Shown piece by piece: positions 17,447-24,616 of a DNA stretch of 50,956 nucleotides; the stretch's first letter is position 1, and each line of letters starts with the position of its first letter. The translations under genes were made by a program, and so were the position numbers. The stretch is from positions 1 through 50,956 of the forward strand of contig NZ_KK211100.1 in NCBI RefSeq assembly GCF_000620305.1. The letters are read 5' to 3'. This DNA is from Desulfitibacter alkalitolerans DSM 16504. Lineage in GTDB: Bacteria; Bacillota; DSM-16504; Desulfitibacterales; Desulfitibacteraceae. A model generated the notes under the pieces. That model searched no databases. It was not told where the DNA came from and was given only the letters and a program-made list of their open reading frames with translations.

Positions 17447-17577
17447 CTCAAGGAATATTTTAAAAATAACTGTTATATTTATCATGTTAATGGAAATAAT
17501 AGAAAGGCACACTCACTTCTTCATAGACCTCCTTGAGCTAAGGAGCCTGGGGTATTACCTCGGGTTCTTTAGTTTTT
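17447..17577 (+). promoter_or_regulatory. Attenuator-like leader of the FtsA-like gene
   Basis: Four arms with mutually exclusive pairing are visible. Arm 1 CTCAAGGA (17447-17454) can pair with arm 2 TCCTTGAG (17530-17537). Arm 2 extended (CTCCTT, 17529-17534) can instead pair with AAGGAG at the start of arm 3 (17540-17545). Arm 3 (17540-17552) pairs over 13 bp, with G-U pairs, with arm 4 (17558-17570), followed by agttttt: a terminator. Pairing 1:2 would leave the terminator free, and 2:3 would prevent it. No known riboswitch or T-box signature is seen. The gene 98 nt downstream is the FtsA-like protein. Confidence 0.4.
17540..17577 (+). terminator. Terminator hairpin within the 17.5-kb leader
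   Basis: A 13-bp stem (arms 17540-17552 and 17558-17570, four G-U pairs, 5-nt loop tatta) is followed by agttttt. It lies between the hemL terminator and the FtsA-like gene, so it cannot serve hemL alone. Premature termination in a leader is the simplest reading. Confidence 0.6.
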
Positions 17578-17674
17578 ACAATAAAAATCTTCAATAATTA
17601 AAGGAAAAGCATATGTATTGTCGAAAGTTAGTGAAATATAGTTTAATAAGTTTTTTAATGAAGAGGTGAACAAA

Positions 17675-19678
17675 TTGAGAGATAAAAAACTTTATTTCTC
17701 ATTAGACGTGGGAACTCGTACTGTAATAGGTGCTGTTCTTGAAGAAAGAAATGAGAAATTTCATATATTAGCGGCTGAAATTGAAGAGCATAATACTCGT
17801 GCCATGCTTGATGGGCAGATTCATGATATACCTGCAGTAACTGAGGTTGTTAAAAAAGTAAAAACAAAACTGGAAAAGAAGGTTAAAAGCAGCCTTTCAG
17901 AAGTTTCAGTAGCCGCTGCAGGAAGGGCATTGTATACCCAAAAGGCTTCAATAACTAAAAACCTGTTGCCTGGAGAAATTATAACTGACAATAGTGTCTA
18001 TTCTCTGGTAATGGCAGGTGTTTTAGAAGCAGAAAAGCTAATTAAAGAAAGCACCTGCCAGCAGGACAATAATTATTACTGTGTTGGATATTCAGTTATC
18101 AAATATTACCTGGATTTTCAGGAAATAAAAAACCTGGTTGGCCAACGCGGCAATCAAATAGGAGTTGATATAATAGCAACATTTCTACCTCGAATTGTTG
18201 TTGATTCTTTAAATTCAGTTATTACTGGAGCTGATTTAGTCATAAAAAATATGACTCTTGAGCCAATAGCAGCCAGCAGTATTGTAATATCTGAAGGTAT
18301 GAGGCGACTAAATATTGCATTAGTCGACATTGGTGCCGGCACCTCTGATATTGCCGTATCTATTAATGGCGCCATAAGCTCCTATGCTATGGTTCCTTGT
18401 GCTGGTGACATGATAACAGAGGCAGTATCGGAAAAACTATTGGTTGACTTTAATACTGCAGAAGATATTAAGAAGAGATTAAATACAGATACCAATATAA
18501 TATATAAAGATATTCTTGGAATGACGCTGGAAATGAGCTCAAGGGAAATCCTAGATTTAATCTTTGAAAACATAGAAATTTTGGCAAAGAAAATTTCCCA
18601 TGAAATAATATCGCTAAATGGGAAAACTCCTCAAGCTGTCATACTAATTGGCGGCGGAAGCCTAACTCCCTTACTTCCGGAAAGAATAGCAGAAGAGATT
18701 GGTCTTCCCAGGGAAAGGGTTGCCATAAGAGGCAGGGAGATCATAGACAATATAATTGGTGCTAATAATAAACTTAATGGCCCAATGGCCATAACACCCC
18801 TTGGTATCGCACTAACCCAATCTCTTGGAATGCGAAATAGCTTTGAGTTTTTACGCATTAATGGTGAAATGATAAGAATCTTCGGCAGAGAAAAGTTAAC
18901 TGTCTTGGATGCTTTAATGGCTAGTGGCGTAAAAAGCTCTGAAATTTATGCAAAACCGGGGGCCGGAATAACCATTGAATTCAATAATAAGATAATGATT
19001 TTAAAAGGAAAAAAGGGAATTGATCCTCAAATTAAAATTAACGAAAAACTGGCTGGCCTTGATGATCTGGTACAAAACGGTGACAATATTATATTTATAC
19101 CGGCACAACCAGGTGAAGACGCCAAGGGGATTATTAAGGATATTCTTCCAGATAACCTTGAAAAAACTTTACTTATTAATGGGCAAAAAAGGTATCTAAA
19201 GCCTATTATTTATCAAAACGGAATTAAGGTTAAGCTAAATGCACCTTTAATAGACAAAGCAGTGATTTATGTAAACAATATAGATACAATCACGGATGTT
19301 TTACATTATCTGGAAATTGAAAAAGAAGCAATCCAGCAAATATATGTTAATTCTAAGGATGCCTCTCTTGAAACAGAAGTACACAATCATGATGAAATTA
19401 CTATTGTTTATAAAAGTGAAGCAGATAGTTATGAGAACCAGGAAATCAATGGTCCATTATCAACTACTAGTAAGATTCAGATATCAGTAAATGGAGAACA
19501 AGTATTTTTAGATAAGACAAATGCACCTTTAATGTTGTTGGATATTTTTAAAGCAATTGATTTTTCACCCACACCACCAATTGACAAAAATAAACTAGTT
19601 CTAAAAGTTAATAATGAAAAGGCTGCTTATACATCCTACATAGAAAGTGGAGATGAGGTTGAAATTTTTTGGGAATAG
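17675..19678 (+). CDS. FtsA-like actin-fold ATPase with a long C-terminal extension
   Basis: Residues 1 to about 390 resemble FtsA/PilM-type actin-fold proteins: phosphate 1 SLDVGTRTVIGAVLE, an SHS2-like insert (LSEVSVAAAGRAL), phosphate 2 LVDIGAGTSDIAVS and the adenosine segment AVILIGGGSLTPLLPE. At 667 aa it is far longer than division FtsA (about 420 aa). The extra ~270 residues, with TVLDALMASGVK near 408 and repeated strands such as NGDNIIFIP, ESGDEVEIFW and HDEITIVYK, look like beta-grasp (ubiquitin/SLBB-like) modules. I see no MTS amphipathic tail at the end. The start is TTG 17675 after agaggtga; the GTG at 17666 is inside that ribosome site. There are no ftsZ or division genes around it, so its cellular role is open. 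Confidence 0.75.
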   Translation: MRDKKLYFSLDVGTRTVIGAVLEERNEKFHILAAEIEEHNTRAMLDGQIHDIPAVTEVVKKVKTKLEKKVKSSLSEVSVAAAGRALYTQKASITKNLLPGEIITDNSVYSLVMAGVLEAEKLIKESTCQQDNNYYCVGYSVIKYYLDFQEIKNLVGQRGNQIGVDIIATFLPRIVVDSLNSVITGADLVIKNMTLEPIAASSIVISEGMRRLNIALVDIGAGTSDIAVSINGAISSYAMVPCAGDMITEAVSEKLLVDFNTAEDIKKRLNTDTNIIYKDILGMTLEMSSREILDLIFENIEILAKKISHEIISLNGKTPQAVILIGGGSLTPLLPERIAEEIGLPRERVAIRGREIIDNIIGANNKLNGPMAITPLGIALTQSLGMRNSFEFLRINGEMIRIFGREKLTVLDALMASGVKSSEIYAKPGAGITIEFNNKIMILKGKKGIDPQIKINEKLAGLDDLVQNGDNIIFIPAQPGEDAKGIIKDILPDNLEKTLLINGQKRYLKPIIYQNGIKVKLNAPLIDKAVIYVNNIDTITDVLHYLEIEKEAIQQIYVNSKDASLETEVHNHDEITIVYKSEADSYENQEINGPLSTTSKIQISVNGEQVFLDKTNAPLMLLDIFKAIDFSPTPPIDKNKLVLKVNNEKAAYTSYIESGDEVEIFWE

Positions 19679-19680
19679 CC

Positions 19681-20115
19681 CTATTGGTTAGATAATTCTA
19701 TAACCTTAGTCCACTGTTCATGACTTACCGGGATAATGGATAAACGAGGTTGGCGTATAAGTTCCCAATTCTGCCAGGGTGATACTTCACCACCTTCAGC
19801 TTGGGCTGCTAATTTTTTTATTTTTTCCAGGGTCACTGGTTTGTTTAGTTTTGAAATAGGTGCAACATAAAATACCAATAGTTTATTGTCATTTTCCTTT
19901 GGATCTGGAAAATGTTCAGAGACTATCTCAGCAGTACCAATAATGCTTCTTTCTTTACCAGTATGGTATATAAATGCCCTATCACCTTTTTGCATTTTAG
20001 CAATGTTCTTCAATGCCTGGTAACCCTTTACACCATCCCACTGAGCTTTGTTGTCCTTAACTAAATCATCCCAGCTGTAATCTTCTGGTTCAGTTTTTAA
20101 CAGCCAATAATTCAA
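19681..20115 (-). CDS. EVE-domain protein
   Basis: The 144-aa product is a single EVE domain (PUA/YTH-like fold): MNYWLLKTEPEDYSWDDL at the start, WDGVKGYQALKNI, the GDRAFIYHTGKERSIIGTAEI core and WQNWELIRQPRLS near the end. EVE domains bind modified bases in DNA or RNA; the substrate here is unknown. The gene is convergent with the FtsA-like gene with only 2 nt between the stop codons, and no terminator lies between them, so the two transcripts must overlap. The start is preceded on the minus strand by aatggaggtag. Confidence 0.88.
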   Translation of the reverse strand: MNYWLLKTEPEDYSWDDLVKDNKAQWDGVKGYQALKNIAKMQKGDRAFIYHTGKERSIIGTAEIVSEHFPDPKENDNKLLVFYVAPISKLNKPVTLEKIKKLAAQAEGGEVSPWQNWELIRQPRLSIIPVSHEQWTKVIELSNQ

Positions 20116-20207
20116 AATTCACTACCTCCATTTTATATGATATATGATAGTATTTATATTCTGCCCATTCTAAGGAATTTAAAAGAAACTTAATAAAGCT
20201 GCATTTT

Positions 20208-20237
20208 GCATAAGGCTACTTATTTAGTGTCACAATA
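20208..20237 (+). promoter_or_regulatory. Candidate forespore sigma-G promoter of sspH
   Basis: GCATA, an 18-nt spacer, then CACAATA fits the sigma-G pattern as I recall it (GYATR-N18-CATNNTA) with one mismatch. The start codon of the spore-protein gene lies 33 nt further on, which is the right distance for forespore expression. Confidence 0.5.
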
Positions 20238-20269
20238 ATAAAAAACTTTCTTTCAAGGAGTGATCTTAA

Positions 20270-20449
20270 ATGCAATACTCAAGGGCAGAAGAAATACTAA
20301 ACTCTTCTAGAACAATTGAAGTCCTTTATGAGGGAGAGCCGGTTTGGATAAACAGCTTGAATCCTGATCAACAAACAGCAAAAGTAACTTTAGGAGCTTC
20401 AAACAAAAGAATTGATGTTCATGTGAATGAACTTATAGAGAATAGCTGA
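20270..20449 (+). CDS. sspH: H-type small acid-soluble spore protein
   Basis: A 59-aa protein starting MQYSRAEEILNSSRTIEVLY and ending VNELIENS. It matches the H-type SASP family in length and pattern: N-terminal xxRAxEIL, central G-x-PVWI, and a terminal V-x-V-x-x-L-x-E. H-type SASPs are made in the forespore and packed in the spore core. They differ from the alpha/beta SASPs that coat DNA, and their exact role is unclear. The ATG is preceded by caaggagtg. The gene stands alone, with a candidate sigma-G promoter before it and a terminator after it, and shows the organism is (or recently was) a spore former. Confidence 0.87.
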   Translation: MQYSRAEEILNSSRTIEVLYEGEPVWINSLNPDQQTAKVTLGASNKRIDVHVNELIENS

Positions 20450-20455
20450 TAGGTA

Positions 20456-20464
20456 TGTTATAAT
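20456..20464 (+). promoter_or_regulatory. Extended -10 promoter candidate
   Basis: TGTTATAAT, a perfect extended -10, lies just after sspH. No clear -35 is seen 17 nt upstream. Transcripts starting here would meet the hairpin at 20496-20525 before reaching the RNA methyltransferase gene at 20569. Confidence 0.4.
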
Positions 20465-20495
20465 CTTACAGTATGTAATAATAGATTATCATTTT

Positions 20496-20525
20496 CAAGG
20501 TAGGTTGTAACCTACCTTGTTTTTA
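20496..20525 (+). terminator. Strong terminator between sspH and the RNA methyltransferase gene
   Basis: The perfect 11-bp arms caaggtaggtt / aacctaccttg (innermost pair probably open) are followed by tttttata. It is probably the sspH terminator. It also lies downstream of a promoter-like sequence, so it might attenuate the next gene. Confidence 0.85.
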
Positions 20526-20568
20526 TACTATCTTATTATTTATTATAGAATAGGAGGCTGCGTGATTT

Positions 20569-21714
20569 GTGTCAACTCTTAATTTAATTGCTACTGCAAC
20601 ATTTGGATTAGAATCTATAGTTGCTGGTGAACTAAAAAGCCTTGGGTACGAAAATCTAACTATTGAAAATGCAAGAGTTACCTTTCCAGGGGATGAACTA
20701 AGTCTATGCAGAGCAAACATCATGCTCAGAACAGCAGATAGAATACGTTTAAAGGTAGGAGAGTTTAAAGCAACCACCTTTGATGAATTATTCGAAAAGA
20801 CTAAAGCACTCCCATGGCCTGAGATTATACCCGCCAATGCCCAGTTTCCTGTGGATGGCAAATCGGTTAAATCCACACTTTTCAGCGTATCTGATTGTCA
20901 AGCTATTGTAAAAAAGGCCGTTGTAGAAAGTATGAAAAGAAAATATAAAATACAATGGTTTGAAGAAAAAGGTCCCTTGTATAAAATTGAAGTTGCTCTC
21001 TTAAAGGATGTTGCTACTTTAACTATAGATACAAGTGGTCCAGGACTACATAAGAGAGGTTACCGAGAATTAACCAGTACAGCACCGTTAAGAGAAACTC
21101 TAGCAGCAGCTCTAGTTATTCTTTCAAAATGGTATCCAGACACCACCTTAATAGACCCCCTGTGCGGTTCGGGCACCATTCCAATAGAGGCTGCATTAAT
21201 TGGGCAAAACATAGCTCCAGGAATTTACAGGGATTTTACAGCAGATAACTGGCCGAATGTACCCAAGAGTGCTTGGAAAAAGGCCAGGGAGGAAGCATAT
21301 GATAATATTAAAAGACAAAAGCTAGATATAATAGGTACAGATCTTCATGGCCCGTCCATTAAGCTTGCCAGAATAAATGCAGCTAAATTTAAATTGGATC
21401 AGGACATTCATTTCCAACAGTTAAACCTATCAGATTTAAGCAGCAGGAAAAAATTTGGTAAAATTATTTGTAATCCACCTTATGGTGAACGACTAGGGGA
21501 CTTGCCCGATGTGGAAAAATTATACAGGGAAATGGGGAAAGTATTTAACCAGCTAGACACCTGGTCATATTATATCTTAACCTCCCATCCTGAATTCGAA
21601 AAGTTTTTTGGAAAAAAAGCCAGTAAAAAAAGAAAGCTCTATAATGGGAAAATTAAAGTTGACTACTATCAATATTATGGGGCAAGACCTTCAAAAAGAA
21701 ATTACCAACAGTAA
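20569..21714 (+). CDS. THUMP-domain class I RNA methyltransferase (RlmL-N/YpsC-like)
   Basis: It is predicted to methylate guanosine N2 in 23S rRNA or tRNA with S-adenosylmethionine. The 381-aa protein has an N-terminal ferredoxin-like/THUMP region (ATATFGLESIVAGELKSLGY), the SAM-binding DPLCGSGTIPIEAA near residues 198-211, and the catalytic NPPYGER motif typical of N2-methylguanine enzymes. It corresponds to the N-terminal half of E. coli RlmL and to Firmicutes YpsC. The GTG at 20569 follows taggagg at a rather long distance (11 nt). A terminator-like hairpin follows the gene. Confidence 0.9.
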   Translation: MSTLNLIATATFGLESIVAGELKSLGYENLTIENARVTFPGDELSLCRANIMLRTADRIRLKVGEFKATTFDELFEKTKALPWPEIIPANAQFPVDGKSVKSTLFSVSDCQAIVKKAVVESMKRKYKIQWFEEKGPLYKIEVALLKDVATLTIDTSGPGLHKRGYRELTSTAPLRETLAAALVILSKWYPDTTLIDPLCGSGTIPIEAALIGQNIAPGIYRDFTADNWPNVPKSAWKKAREEAYDNIKRQKLDIIGTDLHGPSIKLARINAAKFKLDQDIHFQQLNLSDLSSRKKFGKIICNPPYGERLGDLPDVEKLYREMGKVFNQLDTWSYYILTSHPEFEKFFGKKASKKRKLYNGKIKVDYYQYYGARPSKRNYQQ

Positions 21715-21734
21715 ATGTAATAAGGTTTAAACAT

Positions 21735-21770
21735 AAAAACAAGGTTTTTTATAAAACTCCTTGTTTTTAT
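21735..21770 (+). terminator. Terminator after the RNA methyltransferase gene
   Basis: aaaaacaagg pairs with ccttgttttt around a 14-nt A+T-rich loop, ending in a T-rich tract. Confidence 0.7.
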
Positions 21771-22153
21771 TATTATTCACAGAATACACTATATTTTTAC
21801 ATTATATGTTAGAGGATTAAACGCACTTATCGCCAATATTACTATTAGGTGTCTATAAATCCTTTTATTGGCAGCTGGTATTTATGAACAGATAAACTGC
21901 AATGCTTAATAATACTACAGCGAAATTTAGCAATTAACGGAGCCATGGGGACGGTTCGAGCGTCACCGTAGTGCAACGAAGGTCCGAAGGGAAGACAATG
22001 GAACCGTCCCTATGGCGTTGCCCCAATAATGTAGGAATGTAAAGAAAAGAGTAACCTTTCGCTGCAGTAATAATTATTTTATGTAATTTTATGCTTTGCA
22101 TAGACATAGATATAGAGAGTTGGGTTAAAAATTCCATTAAGGGGGAGAGGTAA
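21771..22153. other. Gene-free stretch before glgC
   Basis: About 380 nt without an open reading frame I would support. It holds one 75-nt palindromic element (21942-22016, listed separately) and otherwise only A+T-rich sequence. No confident promoter for glgC was found. Confidence 0.6.
21942..22016. repeat. Palindromic element with ggggacggttc termini (MITE- or REP-like)
   Basis: A 16-bp inverted repeat (21942-21957 and 22001-22016, one G-T pair) starts with gccatggggacggttc, has gaaccgtccctatggc on the other side, and encloses 43 nt that are much richer in G+C than the surroundings. In my experience similar ggggacggttc...gaaccgtcccc palindromes recur in Firmicutes genomes near REP-associated tyrosine transposases. 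There is no transposase in the window, so it may be a non-autonomous element. Confidence 0.55.
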
Positions 22154-23353
22154 ATGTACTCAAGGAAAGAATGTGTATCCATGATCCTGGCTGGAGGTCA
22201 GGGCAGCAGACTTGGCATCTTGACAAAAAAAATTGCCAAACCAGCCCTTTCATTTGGTGGTAAATATAGAATTATTGATTTTACTTTAAGTAATTGTTCA
22301 AACTCAGGAATTACTAGTGTTGGCGTGCTTACCCAGTACCAGCCTTTAATTCTAAACACTTACATTGGAATTGGCTCCCCATGGGATCTAGATCGAAGAA
22401 ATGATGGAGTTAGTCTTTTACCTCCCTATGCCAGGGATGAAAGCAGGGAGTGGTATAAAGGTACTGCAAATGCAATATACCAAAATATGGATTTCATTGA
22501 TATGTTCGATCCGGAATATGTGCTTATACTGTCAGGCGACCACATCTATAAGATGGACTACTCATTAATGATGGAATTTCATAAAGAAAATAATGCCGAT
22601 GCAACCATTGCAGTTTTAAAAGTATCCCTGGAAGATGCACCCCGTTTTGGAATAATGAACACAGATGAAAATGGTCAAATAATTGAATTTGAGGAAAAGC
22701 CCAAGGTTCCCAAAAGTGATTTAGCTTCCATGGGAGTATATATTTTTAATTGGAAATTACTAAAAAACAACTTAGTCAATGACGATTGTGATCCAAACTC
22801 CAGCCATGACTTTGGAAAGGATATTATACCAAAAATGATTAAGGCAGGTAATAGACTCTTTGCATTTCCATTTGACAGGTATTGGAAGGATGTAGGAACC
22901 ATAGAGAGTTTATGGGAAGCTAATATGGATTTATTGTCAGACCAACCATCCCTGGATCTTTATGACAACAAATGGAAAATATACTCGGCTAATCTAGCCT
23001 ATCCACCTCATTATATTGGAGATAAGGCTGTTATTAATCAATCCCTTATTAATGAAGGATGTCTGATTTACGGCAAGGTAAGTCATTCAGTAATCTCTAC
23101 AGGTGTAATAATTGGGGAAAGCTCTGAGATAAAAGACTCTATTATCATGCCCAATGTTAAAATTGGCAAAAATGTTCGCATTGAGAAAGCAATAATTGGT
23201 GAAGACACTATAATAGGCCATGATACCATAATCAAATGGCAGGATATTGTTGGCTGCAGTGATAGTCCTATAGAATTTGACAATTCAGGCATTACCGTTA
23301 TTGGAGAAAAGGCATATATATCAAAATTTGAATGTACCAAAAAAGTTAGATGA
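22154..23353 (+). CDS. glgC: Glucose-1-phosphate adenylyltransferase
   Basis: It makes ADP-glucose from ATP and glucose 1-phosphate, the entry step of bacterial glycogen synthesis. In 399 aa it has the nucleotide-binding [13 protein letters not shown] with catalytic Arg, [15 protein letters not shown], the Asp-containing [11 protein letters not shown], the glucose-1-phosphate loop FEEKPK, and a C-terminal left-handed beta-helix of hexapeptides. The start follows aagggggagagg. The glgD-like gene starts 24 nt downstream, and the Firmicutes enzyme is normally a GlgC-GlgD heteromer. No glycogen synthase (GlgA) or branching enzyme is in the window. Confidence 0.95.
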   Translation: MYSRKECVSMILAGGQGSRLGILTKKIAKPALSFGGKYRIIDFTLSNCSNSGITSVGVLTQYQPLILNTYIGIGSPWDLDRRNDGVSLLPPYARDESREWYKGTANAIYQNMDFIDMFDPEYVLILSGDHIYKMDYSLMMEFHKENNADATIAVLKVSLEDAPRFGIMNTDENGQIIEFEEKPKVPKSDLASMGVYIFNWKLLKNNLVNDDCDPNSSHDFGKDIIPKMIKAGNRLFAFPFDRYWKDVGTIESLWEANMDLLSDQPSLDLYDNKWKIYSANLAYPPHYIGDKAVINQSLINEGCLIYGKVSHSVISTGVIIGESSEIKDSIIMPNVKIGKNVRIEKAIIGEDTIIGHDTIIKWQDIVGCSDSPIEFDNSGITVIGEKAYISKFECTKKVR

Positions 23354-23377
23354 CCTTTATGAGGGAGTTGATAAAAT

Positions 23378-24367
23378 ATGAAAGATTTAATGGGCATTAT
23401 AACTGCCCCAGAAAATTTTAAATACCTGCAGGATATAACAGCTGACAGGGTGGTTGCAGCGGTTCCTTATGGAGGACGTTATCGGTTGATTGATTTTATT
23501 TTGTCAAATATGGTTAACTCAGGAATACAAAATGTTGGTTTATTTATAGGTGAAAAATCTCGTTCTCTATTAGATCACTTAAGATCAGGAAAGGACTGGG
23601 ACTTGCACAGAAAAAGAAACGGATTGTTTATACTGCCAACAGACTGCAGTAGTTTTTCAGGAACACCTATGGGAAATCTAGAATATTTTTATAAGCATCT
23701 AGACTACTTTCATGGAAGTACTGAGAAGTATGTATTAATAGGCGGCAGCAATACCATTTTTAATACAACTTTTAATAAGTTTTTTAAATTCCACATGGAT
23801 AATAACGCAGATGTAACAATTATTTATAGTGAATATCCCCAAATTGATCCTGCAAATAGTACCACTCTAGAGATTGATGCTGCTAACAGGGTAATTGATA
23901 TTAAGGTAAATCCGTCAAGAAAGAAGAAAAGCAAAAAAATATCCATGGAAATATATCTCATGAAAAAAGAACTTTTAATGGACATAACTGATACCTGTGT
24001 ATCAAAGGGTCAGTCCGATTTAACAAAGGATGGAATAATTAAAAACATCAAAAACCTAAATGTTTATGCCTATCGCTATACAGGTTATTTTGGAAAGGTC
24101 ACTTCTTTGACTAGTTATTACCACCATAATATGGCTCTGTTAAATCCTGAAATCTGGACGGAGCTTTTCTTTGAATCAGGACCAATTTATACAAAAGTAA
24201 AAAATGAGCCTCCAACAAAATATACCCAAAGCTCCAAGGTTCTAAACTCTTTAATAGCGAGTGGCTGTATTATTGAAGGGCAAGTTGAAAATAGTATCTT
24301 ATTCAGGGGTGCAAGGGTCTTTAAGAATTCTACCGTAAAAAAATTGTATTTTGTTGCCAAGATCTGA
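23378..24367 (+). CDS. glgD: GlgD-like regulatory subunit of glucose-1-phosphate adenylyltransferase, frameshifted near the 3' end
   Basis: This is the GlgC paralogue without the catalytic GGxGxRL loop (here IITAPENFKYLQD), keeping GGRYRLIDFILSNMVNSG and the beta-helix end; such subunits stimulate GlgC. As read, the protein is 329 aa and ends abnormally (STVKKLYFVAKI) inside the beta-helix. The stop comes right after a run of seven As at 24337-24343. Dropping one A lets the frame continue as VKNCILLPRSEIREKAYIH to a stop at 24491, restoring about 370 aa, the usual GlgD length. It is therefore a real frameshift, a slippage site, or a sequencing error. Confidence 0.85.
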   Translation: MKDLMGIITAPENFKYLQDITADRVVAAVPYGGRYRLIDFILSNMVNSGIQNVGLFIGEKSRSLLDHLRSGKDWDLHRKRNGLFILPTDCSSFSGTPMGNLEYFYKHLDYFHGSTEKYVLIGGSNTIFNTTFNKFFKFHMDNNADVTIIYSEYPQIDPANSTTLEIDAANRVIDIKVNPSRKKKSKKISMEIYLMKKELLMDITDTCVSKGQSDLTKDGIIKNIKNLNVYAYRYTGYFGKVTSLTSYYHHNMALLNPEIWTELFFESGPIYTKVKNEPPTKYTQSSKVLNSLIASGCIIEGQVENSILFRGARVFKNSTVKKLYFVAKI

Positions 24368-24491
24368 GATAAGAGAGAAGGCTTATATTCATAATGTAAT
24401 ACTTGACAAAAACGTTTGTATATCAAATGAAAAGATACTTATTGGTGATAGCAAACACCCAATCTATATTGGCAAAAAGAATGTAGTATAG
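24344..24491 (+). pseudogene. glgD: Out-of-frame C-terminal remainder of glgD
   Basis: Read one base back from the upstream frame, this stretch encodes about 50 residues of beta-helix tail including KAYIHNVILDKNVCI and ending HPIYIGKKNVV. That is the family pattern for the end of GlgD (ENVILDK, then EYPIVI-KG-VV). Its intact coding character shows the shift is recent or is bypassed. Confidence 0.75.
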
Positions 24492-24616
24492 AAAACATGA
24501 GAAAACATGAAAAGTGTTTTTACAATATCTGAATATGCAAGCGAGATTTGGAAAATCTAACATTATTATTGTTAAATCTCTAAATTACTATAAACTTTTT
24601 TTTGAGGTGAAGTTTA

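Noticed and set aside
17409-17597. 62-codon ORF after hemL
   Set aside because: It begins inside the hemL terminator and runs through the attenuator-like hairpins; no ribosome site or protein-like composition.
24368-24616. A separate small gene after glgD
   Set aside because: The coding-like part is the out-of-frame end of glgD; the rest (including the gaaaacatga doublet and a 7-bp hairpin) has no start or ribosome site.
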